From Sphingobium subterraneum (lineage in GTDB: Bacteria > Pseudomonadota > Alphaproteobacteria > Sphingomonadales > Sphingomonadaceae): a stretch of 64,000 bases of DNA. Each line of letters begins with the position of its first letter. Position 1 is the stretch's first letter. The notes under the pieces were generated by a model that was not told the origin of the DNA, ran no database searches, and worked only from the letters and a program-made list of their open reading frames with translations. Location: contig NZ_JACIJP010000004.1 in NCBI RefSeq assembly GCF_014199435.1, positions 248,001 to 312,000 of the forward strand, read 5' to 3'. A program made the translations under genes and the position numbers. Positions 25,484 to 33,711 of the stretch are shown here, piece after piece.

Positions 25484-26171
25484 TCCATCCCCTCCCACGC
25501 CCGATCGCGACACCCTCGCCGCCGAGCTAGCCTTGGGACTGCTCGAGGGGACCGATCGCGTGGAAGCATTGCGTCTGTGTCTCTCCGATCCGGCCTTCGC
25601 GGCAGCGGTCGAGACCTGGAGCCTGCGACTTTCACCGTTGTTGCATGCCATTCCGCCCGTTCAACCGCCCGAGCATATCTGGAAAGCCGTGGAGGCCCGG
25701 ACCGGCATTGGCCTTAGCAGGGATGTCTCCAATATACACAGCCTCCGCCTGTGGCGTGGCGGTGCGCTGGTCTGCGGGGCCATCGCGGCCAGCCTGGCGC
25801 TGTTCATCGCAGTGCGACCTTCCGATTTGAACGCGCCGGCGCCTATGGCTGTATCCCAACTGGTGGGGGCACAAGGCCCGGCCATCATGGCCATCGCCTT
25901 TGACGCCCGGCAGGGCGTGCTGCGCCTCAGTACGACATCGCTTCCGACCGGCGACAAAAGTCCCGAACTGTGGGTCATCCCCGAGGACGGCGTGCCGCGC
26001 TCGCTGGGCATTATCGGAACCGAAGGACAAGAACTGACGGTCGACCCGGCTCACGCCAAATTCCTCAAAAGCGGGGTGACGCTCGCGATCACGATGGAGG
26101 ATACCGCTTCCGCGCCACACAAGGCGCCAAGCTCGCAGCCGGTTCTTACGGGCAAAATCACCGTTATTTAA
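25476..26171 (+). CDS. Anti-sigma-K-type factor (RskA-like)
   Basis: 231 residues. The cytoplasmic N-terminal part (1-90) contains ELALGLLEGTDRVEALRLCLSDPAFAAAVETWSLRLSPLL, typical of the RskA family that binds the sigma factor. A single membrane helix (about 93-112, GALVCGAIAASLALFIAV) is followed by a periplasmic RskA domain (VGAQGPAIMAIAFDARQGVLRLS, then KSPELWVIPEDGVPRSLGII). There is no zinc-site HxxxCxxC. Its start lies within the end of the sigma gene, so the two are made together. It is expected to hold the sigma factor at the membrane until a stress signal arrives. Confidence 0.92.
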   Translation: MVDPSPPTPDRDTLAAELALGLLEGTDRVEALRLCLSDPAFAAAVETWSLRLSPLLHAIPPVQPPEHIWKAVEARTGIGLSRDVSNIHSLRLWRGGALVCGAIAASLALFIAVRPSDLNAPAPMAVSQLVGAQGPAIMAIAFDARQGVLRLSTTSLPTGDKSPELWVIPEDGVPRSLGIIGTEGQELTVDPAHAKFLKSGVTLAITMEDTASAPHKAPSSQPVLTGKITVI

Positions 26172-26254
26172 CGACGCCTGCATCCATTTCGTGTCCGCTT
26201 GCGTATCTTCACCTGCATCCCACTATCCGGGGTGCCAGATCAAGGATGCTCGAC

Positions 26255-26815
26255 ATGAAAGCCTATTCTCGGACGCTCGCACTCGCTTTCGCTACCACCC
26301 TCTTCCTCACTGGCGCCAGCGCGGTGCAGGCGAAGAATCCGATGGTCGGCGGCGCTGCCATGTACCCGACCAAGGACATCATCGACAACGCCGTTAACTC
26401 CAAGGATCACACGACGCTCGTCGCCGCCGTCAAGGCTGCCGGCCTGGTGGATACGCTGAAAGGCCCTGGCCCCTTCACGGTCTTCGCGCCTACCAACGCT
26501 GCCTTCGCGAAACTGCCTGCCGGCACGGTCGAGACTTTGGTGAAGCCCGAAAACAAGGCGACCCTCACCAATATCCTGACCTATCATGTCGTCCCCGGCC
26601 GCATGACCGCGATGGACATTGCCGCTAATGCCAAGGCTCATGGCGGCAAGGCCGTGCTGACCACGGTCCAGGGTGAAACGCTGACGGCGTGGAAAGACAA
26701 GGCCGGTGCCTGGTGGCTGACCGATGCCAAGGGCGGCAAGGCCAAGATCACGATCGCCAACGTGATGCAGTCCAATGGGGTCATCCATGTTGTCGACACG
26801 GTGCTGATGCCCTGA
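26255..26815 (+). CDS. Fasciclin-domain exported protein
   Basis: 186 residues from the ATG at 26255, with AGGA about 9 bases upstream; an ATG at 26246 is also in frame. The signal peptide ends at AVQAK. One fasciclin (FAS1) domain fills residues 45-186, with the two conserved boxes GPFTVFAPTNAAFAKLP and ILTYHVVPG and the closing IANVMQSNGVIHVVDTVLMP. Single-FAS1 secreted proteins are commonly found beside ECF sigma / RskA pairs and are thought to be adhesion or envelope proteins. It is probably a target of the sigma factor just upstream. Confidence 0.93.
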   Translation: MKAYSRTLALAFATTLFLTGASAVQAKNPMVGGAAMYPTKDIIDNAVNSKDHTTLVAAVKAAGLVDTLKGPGPFTVFAPTNAAFAKLPAGTVETLVKPENKATLTNILTYHVVPGRMTAMDIAANAKAHGGKAVLTTVQGETLTAWKDKAGAWWLTDAKGGKAKITIANVMQSNGVIHVVDTVLMP

Positions 26816-26877
26816 TCGAAGGCGGGGCCGCCGGTCATGCCCGGCGCCCCGCGCCCTATTCTTGAGGAGGATACGCA

Positions 26878-27194
26878 ATGGACGTGTTTGTTGTTCTTCC
26901 AGCCGCCGCACCTTTGCCAAGCTTTGCATAACCGGTGCTGTCGGCGCAGCCGTATGGCCGACGCCGGGGATTGGCAGCGATGCCGCTGCCGCAACGTCGG
27001 CACCCGTCAAGCTGACCGACGCTGAATGGCGAACGCGCCTGTCTGCGCAGGCTTATGCCGTTCTGCGCAAGGCGTCCACCGAACAGCCGTTCACCAGCCC
27101 GCTGTCGAAGGAACACCGCAAGGGCCGGTTCGTCTGCACAAGCCGACATTTCACTCGACTTCGCCTGTGTTTCGAGCATTGCTATCCGCACTGA
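26878..27194 (+). pseudogene. msrB: Broken methionine sulfoxide reductase B gene
   Basis: GAGGAGG lies 5 bases before an ATG at 26878, but that frame stops after 17 codons. One base away, the frame carries SSRRTFAKLCITGAVGAAVW, a twin-arginine-like signal, and then VKLTDAEWRTRLSAQAYAVLRKASTEQPFTSPLSKEHRKGRFVC, the N-terminal half of MsrB. After the first Cys the match is lost (TSRHFTRLRL...), and all catalytic parts (GWPSF, the RYCxN motif) are missing. So at least one frameshift and a 3' deletion inactivate it. An exported MsrB fits the stress theme of the sigma-factor genes upstream. Confidence 0.8.
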
Positions 27195-27294
27195 ATCGCG
27201 CTGGCTGAGCCCGGCGCACCCCTGACCGAAGCGCTCGGCGGGGCTTGGGGTGGTGGAAGCAGCAACGGTGCGGCTTCACATCAGGAGACTACCC

Positions 27295-27534
27295 ATGCCC
27301 AAGATCATGACCTCAAACTCTACCGCGAAGTCGCCGCTGAGCGGCAAGCTTCGGCGCGTCCTTGCTCTGCTGGCGCGGGAGGAGGGGGCCAGCGTTGCCG
27401 AGCTCATCGAGGCAACCGGCTGGTTGCCCCATACTGCCCCTGCGGCGCTCTCGGGGCTGCGCAAGAAGGGCTACGCAATCACCAAGCCGAAGGTCGATGA
27501 TGTCACCCGCTACCGGATCACCGTCGATGCGTAA
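27295..27534 (+). CDS. DUF3489 protein (mobile-element cargo type)
   Basis: 79 residues from the ATG at 27295, with AGGAG 7 bases upstream. The sequence KLRRVLALLAREEGASVAELIEATGWLPHTAPAALSGLRKKGYAITKPKVDDVTRYRI is a clear DUF3489 domain, a winged-helix-like fold. In many alphaproteobacterial mobile elements DUF3489 is followed by DUF2924 and a serine recombinase. Here DUF2924 follows with a frame overlap, but no recombinase does. The set lies close to the 3' side of tRNA-Leu. The protein itself looks intact; its role is unknown. Confidence 0.88.
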   Translation: MPKIMTSNSTAKSPLSGKLRRVLALLAREEGASVAELIEATGWLPHTAPAALSGLRKKGYAITKPKVDDVTRYRITVDA

Positions 27535-27856
27535 GGCGGAGCAGGAGCTGGCGGCGTTGGCCGGGCTGTCGGGTACCCAACTGCGCGAGTGTCGGTTGGC
27601 TCTGGAGAAGACGCCACTGCCATCCGTGCCCGAAGCGCTGCTGCGGCGCCTGCTGGCGCAGCGTCTGCAGGAGCGGCGGCTAGGCGGCCTGCCGCCGCTG
27701 GTGGCGCGCGAGTTGGAGCGGTCGTTGAGCAGGCAGGCTCCGACACTGTCTCCTTCGCGACCCGATCAGCCGCGCACGCTGACTCCACGCTCGCTGCTTT
27801 CTGTCGATCTTCCACTCGCCTGGACCGACCAGCGCATAGCCCTCGGGTTCGCCTGA
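27527..27856 (+). CDS. Truncated DUF2924 protein
   Basis: 109 residues. The ATG at 27527 overlaps the DUF3489 stop. The N-terminal half (ELAALAGLSGTQLRECRLALEKTPLPSVPEALLRRLLAQRLQERRLGGLPPLVARELER) is DUF2924. The usual second half, with an RxWxGxxHxV-type motif and a Tyr/Gly-rich end, is absent; residues 65-109 are unrelated and low in pattern. I infer that the gene was cut short when the rest of an integrated element was lost. Confidence 0.75.
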   Translation: MRKAEQELAALAGLSGTQLRECRLALEKTPLPSVPEALLRRLLAQRLQERRLGGLPPLVARELERSLSRQAPTLSPSRPDQPRTLTPRSLLSVDLPLAWTDQRIALGFA

Positions 27857-27889
27857 GCCAAACCTCCTGCAGTCAGAATTTTCGCGCCT

Positions 27890-27939
27890 GAGACGGCGGG
27901 CGATAGCGCGCACGGAACGATCGCGCTATCGCCCGTCTC
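27890..27939. repeat. Long GC-rich inverted repeat near tRNA-Leu
   Basis: Right arm CGCGCTATCGCCCGTCTC (27922-27939) is fully complementary to the left arm (27890-27910), except for a 3-base insertion in the latter. The loop is 11 bases. There is no T-run. It lies between the DUF2924 remnant and tRNA-Leu and could be a recombination-related site or a terminator without a U-tract. Confidence 0.6.
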
Positions 27940-28045
27940 TGGCTGCACCCACAGTTGTGTGACAGCCACAATCCCCCCATAACTGCGCCGCTCCGAGGGC
28001 TAGCCGCTCACTGGTACCCTTTAGGGGATGTCTTGCAGGACTGTT

Positions 28046-28132
28046 TGGTGCGGTCGAGAAGACTCGAACTTCCACGGCCTTTCGGCCACAACGACCTCAA
28101 CGTTGCGCGTCTACCAGTTCCGCCACGACCGC
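28046..28132 (-). tRNA. tRNA-Leu, anticodon GAG
   Basis: On minus, the acceptor stem is GCGGTCG with CGACCGC, and CCA is encoded at 28046-28048. The D-arm region (GGAACTGGTAGACGC), the anticodon loop with TTGAGGT (anticodon GAG), a long variable arm (GTGGCCGAAAGGCCGT) and a T-arm with GTTCGAGTC are all present. The long variable arm is that of a class II leucine tRNA. The 3' end points toward the DUF3489/DUF2924 remnants. Confidence 0.95.
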
Positions 28133-28245
28133 ACATCACAGGTAGAAACCGGTCACCCGGCATCTGGTAGGCGCTGGCCATTAGCAAAGGGGCGGGGGCC
28201 ATGCAAGCGCCCTTTCTCCGCTTTGTGGGTAGCGGCGAAAACGCC

Positions 28246-29235
28246 TCAATTTCCGCGGTTGACGAAGCCCAACGACAGATTTTCCGCGTTCTTGGGGATG
28301 TCGAGGCGGCTCTCGTTGATGCCCGCTTCTTCATTGGGCTTCAGTTCCGCCTTGTCGGCCTTGGTGATCCAGCTGAACACCAGACGGTTCTGCCCGTCGC
28401 GCAGCTCCACCAGTACCGGCGGTACTGGCAAGGTGGACGTACCGCTGTTCACCAGCCGCGCGTTGAAGGCGAAATATTCCGAGCCGTTGGGAAGTTTTCG
28501 TCGTTCCGGTGGCTTGGGGAGGTAGAAGAGCAGGTCCGGCTCGCCCGGATCGGCAACCAGTCCGGCGCGCACCGCCCATTCCGGTGGCCCGTAATACCAC
28601 AGTGCTCCGCCGAGCAGGGCAACGACAAGGAAAAAGCCGACCGCGACCATGGTCCATAGCTTTGCGGGATTGCGCCGGGGCCGGAACGGGACTTCGGAGG
28701 CAAAGGGGCTCGCGTCGTCGTCCCCGCCGGTCGAACCGAGTGAACGGTCGAAGACATCGTCGACAGCGAAATTGCTTGCCACTTCGGCGGTGGGAGTAGG
28801 GGGAACGCTTTCCGTCGCGGCCGCCGGTTCCACGGGGGGAGCGTCGGCCGGGACGATGTCGAACCCGGCATCCTGCGCGATCGCATCGACGCTGTCCCGA
28901 GACGCCAGGGGTTCGTCCGATGCGGGCGCGGCAGCGGTTTCTGCCGCGCTCGCCGATATTTCGTTGAACCAGTCGTCCATCCCATCATCGGCCGTAATTT
29001 CGGCAGTCGGTTCCGCCACAGGCGCAGCCTCTGGGGCGGGGGCCACCGGCTGCGGAGCGGGGGGCGGGGATGGTTCCGCAGGCGGGGGCGCCGTCTCGGG
29101 CCGTGCAGCCAGCACGACGCCATCCTGGAACCAGCTGTGCTTGCATGCTGCGCAGCGAACCTGACGGCCGTTTACGCCAATGGCATTATCGGGGACGACA
29201 TAACGGGTCGCGCAACTGGGGCAGACGAGGATCAT
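28246..29235 (-). CDS. Zinc-ribbon (MJ0042) / DUF3426 membrane protein
   Basis: 329 residues. The first 40 form an MJ0042-type zinc ribbon with two CxxC pairs ([19 protein letters not shown]). A long Pro/Ala/Glu-rich linker (45-185) leads to one membrane helix (about 198-218) and a DUF3426 domain of about 110 residues with [38 protein letters not shown] and a Trp-containing end. This arrangement is common in proteobacteria, where such genes often neighbour ftsEX or prmA-like genes. Function unknown. It is divergent from ftsE. Confidence 0.9.
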   Translation of the reverse strand: MILVCPSCATRYVVPDNAIGVNGRQVRCAACKHSWFQDGVVLAARPETAPPPAEPSPPPAPQPVAPAPEAAPVAEPTAEITADDGMDDWFNEISASAAETAAAPASDEPLASRDSVDAIAQDAGFDIVPADAPPVEPAAATESVPPTPTAEVASNFAVDDVFDRSLGSTGGDDDASPFASEVPFRPRRNPAKLWTMVAVGFFLVVALLGGALWYYGPPEWAVRAGLVADPGEPDLLFYLPKPPERRKLPNGSEYFAFNARLVNSGTSTLPVPPVLVELRDGQNRLVFSWITKADKAELKPNEEAGINESRLDIPKNAENLSLGFVNRGN

Positions 29236-29483
29236 GACGCTTCATAAGCGCGCAAGGGATCGACGCGCAAGTGACCACGCGCAAATGACGTCATGATTGC
29301 AGCACGATCGGCAGGGCACGCGCGGCAAAGCGCAGCATTCCCCTCCGACAGGCACGGAATAAACGCGGGACAGGGAAGGGCGTTCCCGTCCCATATCCTT
29401 GCTTTACGGCCCCCTCCGCTTGTGCGATGGACAGCAAGCGGGCTGTTCGCACAGCAGTGTTCTGGGGCGTTTCTCTCTCACTC

Positions 29484-30212
29484 ATGTCGACGATCATTCA
29501 GTTCGAAAATGTCGGCCTGCGCTATGGTCCGGGGGCGGAAACGCTGTCCGATATCTCCTTTTCGCTCGTGACCGGGGGTTTTTATTTCCTCACCGGCACG
29601 TCGGGCGCGGGCAAGACCTCGCTGCTCAAGCTGCTCTACCTCGCCCAGCGGCCGAGCCGGGGCGTGCTGCGCCTGTTCGGCGAGGATGTGGTCATGCTGC
29701 ACCGCTCACGTCTGCCAGGCTTTCGGCGCAGGATCGGGGTGGTGTTCCAGGATTTCCGGCTCGTGCCGCATCTCTCGACCTATGACAATATCGCCCTGCC
29801 GCTGCGTGTAGCCGGGCTGGGTGAGGACCGGATCGCCGAGCCGGTGCGCGAGATGATGGAATGGGTGGGGCTGGGTGATCGGGCTGATGCGCGGCCCGCC
29901 ACCTTGTCAGGTGGAGAGCAGCAGCGCGTGGCGATTGCCCGGGCCGTCATCGGCCGTCCGGACATCTTGGTGGCGGACGAGCCGACCGGCAACGTCGATC
30001 CGGACATGGCGCAACGGCTCATCGGCCTGTTCGAGGCATTGAACCGGCTGGGCACGACGATTGTGATCGCGACCCACGACTTGCCGCTTATCAGCACCAT
30101 AGCGCATGCGCAGATGATGCGGCTGGACAAGGGGCGGCTGATCGACCCGACCGGCAGTCTCCGCTATCCCCCCGGCCATGCTCCCGCGCCGGTGGAGGAG
30201 GGGCGCGCATGA
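29484..30212 (+). CDS. ftsE: Cell-division ABC ATPase FtsE
   Basis: 242 residues from the ATG at 29484 (MSTIIQFENVGLRYG); the frame also opens at 29427. Walker A GTSGAGKT is at about 38-45, the signature LSGGEQQRVAIARA near 146, Walker B ILVADEP and the H-loop in IATHD. The family partner FtsX follows with a 4-base overlap (ATGA). FtsEX sits at the septum and activates peptidoglycan hydrolases through a periplasmic partner. The order ftsE-ftsX-ydcF-plsC is consistent with sphingomonad genomes. Confidence 0.95.
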   Translation: MSTIIQFENVGLRYGPGAETLSDISFSLVTGGFYFLTGTSGAGKTSLLKLLYLAQRPSRGVLRLFGEDVVMLHRSRLPGFRRRIGVVFQDFRLVPHLSTYDNIALPLRVAGLGEDRIAEPVREMMEWVGLGDRADARPATLSGGEQQRVAIARAVIGRPDILVADEPTGNVDPDMAQRLIGLFEALNRLGTTIVIATHDLPLISTIAHAQMMRLDKGRLIDPTGSLRYPPGHAPAPVEEGRA

Positions 30213-31117
30213 GCCGCGTCGATAATCCCCGCCGCGCCGCAGCGGCAGCACGTAACCGCCTGCTTCCGGAGGGCCGCGTCGGCGGTCCGATGCCGTGGGT
30301 TATCGCAATCATGATGTTCCTTACGATTTTAGCGGCGGCGGCAGGGCTAGGGCTTGCCAACGGGTTGTGGACCCTCCGCGGCGAATTGGCAGGACGGTCC
30401 ACGGTGCAGCTTGTCGAGGCGGACCGGGTCGTCCGCGATGCGCTGGCTCAGCGGATCGCGACGCGACTTCGCGCGCTTCCCGCAGTCGCAGCGGTGGACA
30501 TCGTGCCGCAATCCGCGCTGGCCGACCAGTTGCGGCCGTGGTTGGGCGAGGCGGCGGATGGCACGGATCTGCCCGTCCCGGCACTGATCGACATCAGCGT
30601 GCGGCCAGAGGCCAGCGCGCAGGCGATGGCCGAGATACGCACGGCGCTGAACCGGATCGCGCCGCAGACACGGATAGAGGCGCACGCCGCCTATCTCGCC
30701 CCGGTGGAGCGGCTGATGCGCTCGCTGATGTGGCTCGCCGCGCTGCTTGTCGCGCTGATGCTTGTCGCGACGGGTGCGGTGGTGATGCTCGCCGCACGCG
30801 GAGCGCATGCCGCCAACCGCGCGACGATTGATATTTTGCATCTGATGGGCGCGACGGACGTGCAGGTTGCTCGTCTCTTTCAGCGCCGCACCGCGCTCGA
30901 CGCGTTGTTCGGTGGAGCGCTGGGGCTGGTGACGGCGGCGGGTGCGATCATGCTGTTGGGCGACCGGCTGGCGGCGACAGGGTCGGAACTGACGGGACTC
31001 GTGCACCTCCCGGGATGGGCGTGGGTCATTCTGCCGCTGATCCCGGTGGGCGCGGTGCTTCTCGCGATGCTGACGGCGCGCACGACGGTGCGCCGCGCAC
31101 TGGAGCGCAGCCTGTGA
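30209..31117 (+). CDS. ftsX: Cell-division protein FtsX
   Basis: 302 residues. An N-terminal cytoplasmic tail with Arg-rich sequence precedes helix 1 (about 28-50), then a periplasmic domain of about 120 residues (TRLRALPAVAAVDIVPQSALADQLRPWLG...), then three helices (about 172-195, 225-250, 265-290). The final cytoplasmic HLMGATDVQVARLFQ between helices is characteristic of FtsX. It overlaps ftsE and the following YdcF-like gene by 4 bases each, so all three are translated together. Its role is with FtsE in septal cell-wall hydrolysis. Confidence 0.93.
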   Translation: MSRVDNPRRAAAAARNRLLPEGRVGGPMPWVIAIMMFLTILAAAAGLGLANGLWTLRGELAGRSTVQLVEADRVVRDALAQRIATRLRALPAVAAVDIVPQSALADQLRPWLGEAADGTDLPVPALIDISVRPEASAQAMAEIRTALNRIAPQTRIEAHAAYLAPVERLMRSLMWLAALLVALMLVATGAVVMLAARGAHAANRATIDILHLMGATDVQVARLFQRRTALDALFGGALGLVTAAGAIMLLGDRLAATGSELTGLVHLPGWAWVILPLIPVGAVLLAMLTARTTVRRALERSL

Positions 31118-31644
31118 TCGCGCGGCTGCTCGGCTTTCTGACCCTGCTCTGGGCGCTGGGCTTCGCATGGTTTGCGTTGCTGCTGCCCCAGCCGCTCGAC
31201 GGGCGGCAGACGGACGCTATTGTGGTGCTGACCGGTGGGGCAGGGCGCATCGACCGGGGCCTTGCGCTGATGCAGGCGGGAGCGGCGCGGCGTATGTTTA
31301 TCTCCGGCGTTGACCGGACGGTCCGCCCGCGCGAACTCGCGGCCCGCTACCACGCTCCGCGGAAGCTGTTCGACTGCTGCATCACGCTGGGCCGGGAAGC
31401 CATCGACACGCGCTCCAATGGCATAGAGACCGCGCACTGGCTCGACCGGCGCGGCTATGACACGGTGCGCCTCATCACCACGGACTGGCATATGCGCCGC
31501 GCCGCGTTCGAGCTGCGTCAGGCGCTGCCCGAGAACATTGTGCTGGTCTACGACGCGGTCCCGAGCCAGCCGCGCTTTTCGGTGCTGTTCAAGGAGTATC
31601 ATAAATATCTCCTGCGCCGCGCCGCCGCTCTGATCGGGATCTGA
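31114..31644 (+). CDS. YdcF/SanA-like (DUF218) protein
   Basis: 176 residues from a GTG at 31114 that overlaps the ftsX stop (GTGA). A membrane helix (residues 4-23) is followed by a DUF218 domain: DAIVVLTGGAGRIDRGLALMQAGAARRMFISGVD, then DTRSNGIETAHWLDRRGYDTVRLITTDWHMRRAAFELRQAL. The family includes SanA, ElyC and YdcF, linked to envelope integrity. Its position after ftsEX agrees with a cell-envelope role. The biochemical activity is unknown. Confidence 0.9.
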   Translation: MIARLLGFLTLLWALGFAWFALLLPQPLDGRQTDAIVVLTGGAGRIDRGLALMQAGAARRMFISGVDRTVRPRELAARYHAPRKLFDCCITLGREAIDTRSNGIETAHWLDRRGYDTVRLITTDWHMRRAAFELRQALPENIVLVYDAVPSQPRFSVLFKEYHKYLLRRAAALIGI

Positions 31645-31651
31645 ACGCGCC

Positions 31652-32380
31652 ATGTCGATCATCATTCTGGCCATCCGGTCCACGCTCTTCGCCATTACCT
31701 TCTACGGTCTTTCCGTGTTCTGGATTCTCGCTGCGATTCCCGCCGGATTGTATGGGCAGCGCGCGATGCTCCCCTTCGTGCGAAGCTGGGGATGGATGCA
31801 CCGGCTGGCCTGCCAGTGGATCTTGGGTCAGCGCGTTGTCATCATCGGCGAGCTGCCGCAGGAACCCATGCTGTACATTTTCAAGCACGAGTCGATGTTC
31901 GAGACGATTGACCTGCTCTGTCTCTTTCCCGAACCAGTGATCGCCGCCAAGCAGGAACTGCTCGACATTCCCGGCTGGGGTTGGATCGCGCGGCGGCATG
32001 GTGTCATCCCGCTCGAACGCAAGGCGGGTGCAAAGGCGATGCGCCAGTTGCAGCGCAAGGCAAAAGAAGCAGTGACCTCGGGCCGGCCCATATGCCTGTT
32101 CCCGGAAGGCACCCGTGTGCCGCATGGGGAGTGCCCGTCGCTGCGTTCCGGCTTCGCGGGCCTGTACCAGTTGTTGAAGCTGCCGGTTGTGCCGGTCGCG
32201 ATCGACACCGGGCGCCTGTCTCCGCGCAATGGCTTCCTCAAGCGTCCTGGCGTCATCACCTACAAGGTCGGCGAAATCGTTCCGCCCGGTCTTCCGCGCG
32301 ACGAGGCGGAAGCGATCGTCCATGCCGCGATTAATGCGCTCAATACGTGCGATTGCCTGACGGGGAACGGCGCTCGCTGA
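31652..32380 (+). CDS. plsC: 1-acylglycerol-3-phosphate acyltransferase
   Basis: 242 residues. PlsC makes phosphatidic acid from lysophosphatidic acid at the membrane. The N-terminal hydrophobic part (1-35) anchors the enzyme. The catalytic motif appears as HESMFE (His79), so an Asp-to-Glu change in the usual HX4D, followed by VIPLERK and the substrate motif FPEGTR (150-155). Length is normal. It begins 8 bases after the YdcF-like gene and overlaps the convergent ThiE-like gene by about 40 bases. The HX4E variation may be a family trait in this group. Confidence 0.9.
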   Translation: MSIIILAIRSTLFAITFYGLSVFWILAAIPAGLYGQRAMLPFVRSWGWMHRLACQWILGQRVVIIGELPQEPMLYIFKHESMFETIDLLCLFPEPVIAAKQELLDIPGWGWIARRHGVIPLERKAGAKAMRQLQRKAKEAVTSGRPICLFPEGTRVPHGECPSLRSGFAGLYQLLKLPVVPVAIDTGRLSPRNGFLKRPGVITYKVGEIVPPGLPRDEAEAIVHAAINALNTCDCLTGNGAR

Positions 32381-32954
32381 GCGCGTCGATCGCCGCCCAT
32401 CCGGTTCCGCCCAGCGCCGTTAACCGCTGCCCTTGCCGCGCGGTCATTCCGCCGAGCGGCACGACCGGCAGGTCCACGCCACGCCGCGCCAGCCCGAAGC
32501 GCACCGGTCCCAGCGTCGGCGCGCCGGTGTGCGATCGCGTGCTGAAGACGGGGGAAAGGAACGCGACGTCTGCTCCTGTGCGCCGTGCCACCAGAAGCTC
32601 CGGCCGGTTGTGGCAGGGGGCGGTGTGGATCAGACCTCGGGAATGCGTGCTGGGCCGCGTCTTGCCATGCCAGCCATCTGCGCCCCATGCCCGCGCCTGC
32701 CGCGCATTCCCTGCGAGGATCAGCCAAAGCCGACGTCTGCGCGCCACCGCCCGCATCTGTTCGAACAGCGCCCGCCGAGCCCTAAGCGCCAGTCCATAGT
32801 GGCGAAAGACGATGGCCGACCCGGCGGGGAGCCCCGTCATCGCCGCCATCAGCGCATCGTCATCGATCCGCTCGTCCGTGAACAGCCAGCGTCGCGGCAT
32901 ATCTGGTCGGAAGGGGCGGAGGGCGGTTCCGATTTTGCGGTGGCACGGTGGCAT
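32340..32954 (-). CDS. Thiamine phosphate synthase-like protein
   Basis: About 204 residues if begun at 32954; a later ATG at 32900 (MPRRWLFTDERI) is also possible, and the frame opens as far back as 33119. The TENI/ThiE pattern is visible: LFTDERI, GSAIVFRHY, GADGWHGK, HTAPCHNRPELLVARRTGADVAFLSPVFSTRSHTGAPTLG, PVVPLGGMT and GWAAIDAL. ThiE couples the thiazole and pyrimidine parts of thiamine. Members of this shorter group keep the SPVF and GG phosphate loops but often lack full activity, so the exact reaction is open. It lies head to head with yggS and overlaps plsC at its 3' end. Confidence 0.8.
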   Translation of the reverse strand: MPPCHRKIGTALRPFRPDMPRRWLFTDERIDDDALMAAMTGLPAGSAIVFRHYGLALRARRALFEQMRAVARRRRLWLILAGNARQARAWGADGWHGKTRPSTHSRGLIHTAPCHNRPELLVARRTGADVAFLSPVFSTRSHTGAPTLGPVRFGLARRGVDLPVVPLGGMTARQGQRLTALGGTGWAAIDALSERRSPSGNRTY

Positions 32955-32994
32955 GCCCCTGCCTATAGCGGGCGGCATGAGCGGAGAAAACACC

Positions 32995-33654
32995 ATGAAT
33001 GCGGCGGATCGTCTGGCGGATGTCACCGCCCGCATCGCGACTGCGGCGCGCCCCGCCGGGCGCAAGCCCGAGGACGTCACCCTGATTGCGATTTCCAAGA
33101 CGCAGGACGCCGATGCCATTGCGCCGCTTATCGCGGCGGGCCAGCGCCATTTTGGGGAAAACCGCGTGCAAGAGGCGCAGGCAAAATGGCCCGCCTTGCG
33201 CGCTCAGGCGCCCGGCATCGTTCTGCACCTCGTCGGCCAGTTGCAGAGCAACAAGGCCGAGGACGCCGTGGCGCTGTTCGATGTGATCCATTCGCTTGAC
33301 CGCCCGTCGCTCGTCACAGCACTGGGGAAGGCAATGGCCGCGCAGGACCGCTCTTTGCCGTGCTTCGTTCAGGTCAATATCGGGGCGGAGGAGCAGAAGG
33401 GCGGCTGCGCCATTGCCGACGTGCCAGCTTTGCTGGAACAGGCGCGCGCCGCGCATATTCCGGTCGCAGGACTCATGTGCGTGCCACCCGCGGATGTGGA
33501 GGCCGCGCCCTATTTCGCCTTGCTCGCCAAAATGGCGCGAGAGCAGGGGCTCTCGGAGCTCAGCATGGGCATGTCGGGCGACTATGAAACCGCCGTCATG
33601 CTCGGCGCCACTTATGTGCGGGTGGGGACGGCGCTTTTCGGCGCACGTAGCTAA
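32995..33654 (+). CDS. YggS-family pyridoxal phosphate homeostasis protein
   Basis: 219 residues from the ATG at 32995, with GGAG 8 bases upstream. The family binds pyridoxal phosphate in an alanine-racemase-like barrel without catalysis and keeps B6 vitamers balanced. Visible blocks are LIAISKTQDADAI (with the PLP Lys), GENRVQEAQAKW, HLVGQLQSNKAEDAV, SLDRPSL, FVQVNIGAEEQKGG and ELSMGMSGDYETAVMLGATYVRVGTALFG. Length is typical. The stop codon lies in the A-run that belongs to the opposite-strand terminator at 33653-33686. Confidence 0.93.
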   Translation: MNAADRLADVTARIATAARPAGRKPEDVTLIAISKTQDADAIAPLIAAGQRHFGENRVQEAQAKWPALRAQAPGIVLHLVGQLQSNKAEDAVALFDVIHSLDRPSLVTALGKAMAAQDRSLPCFVQVNIGAEEQKGGCAIADVPALLEQARAAHIPVAGLMCVPPADVEAAPYFALLAKMAREQGLSELSMGMSGDYETAVMLGATYVRVGTALFGARS

Positions 33655-33686
33655 AAAAGGGCCGCTCCCCCGATGGAGAGCGGCCC
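33653..33686 (-). terminator. Rho-independent terminator of the TonB receptor gene
   Basis: On minus, GGGCCGCTC and GAGCGGCCC (33659-33667 with 33678-33686) form a 9-base stem, followed by TTTTTT (33658-33653). It lies 26 bases after the receptor stop codon. Confidence 0.88.
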
Positions 33687-33711
33687 GCGCGACCCCGGTT
33701 TTCCGGTTGTT

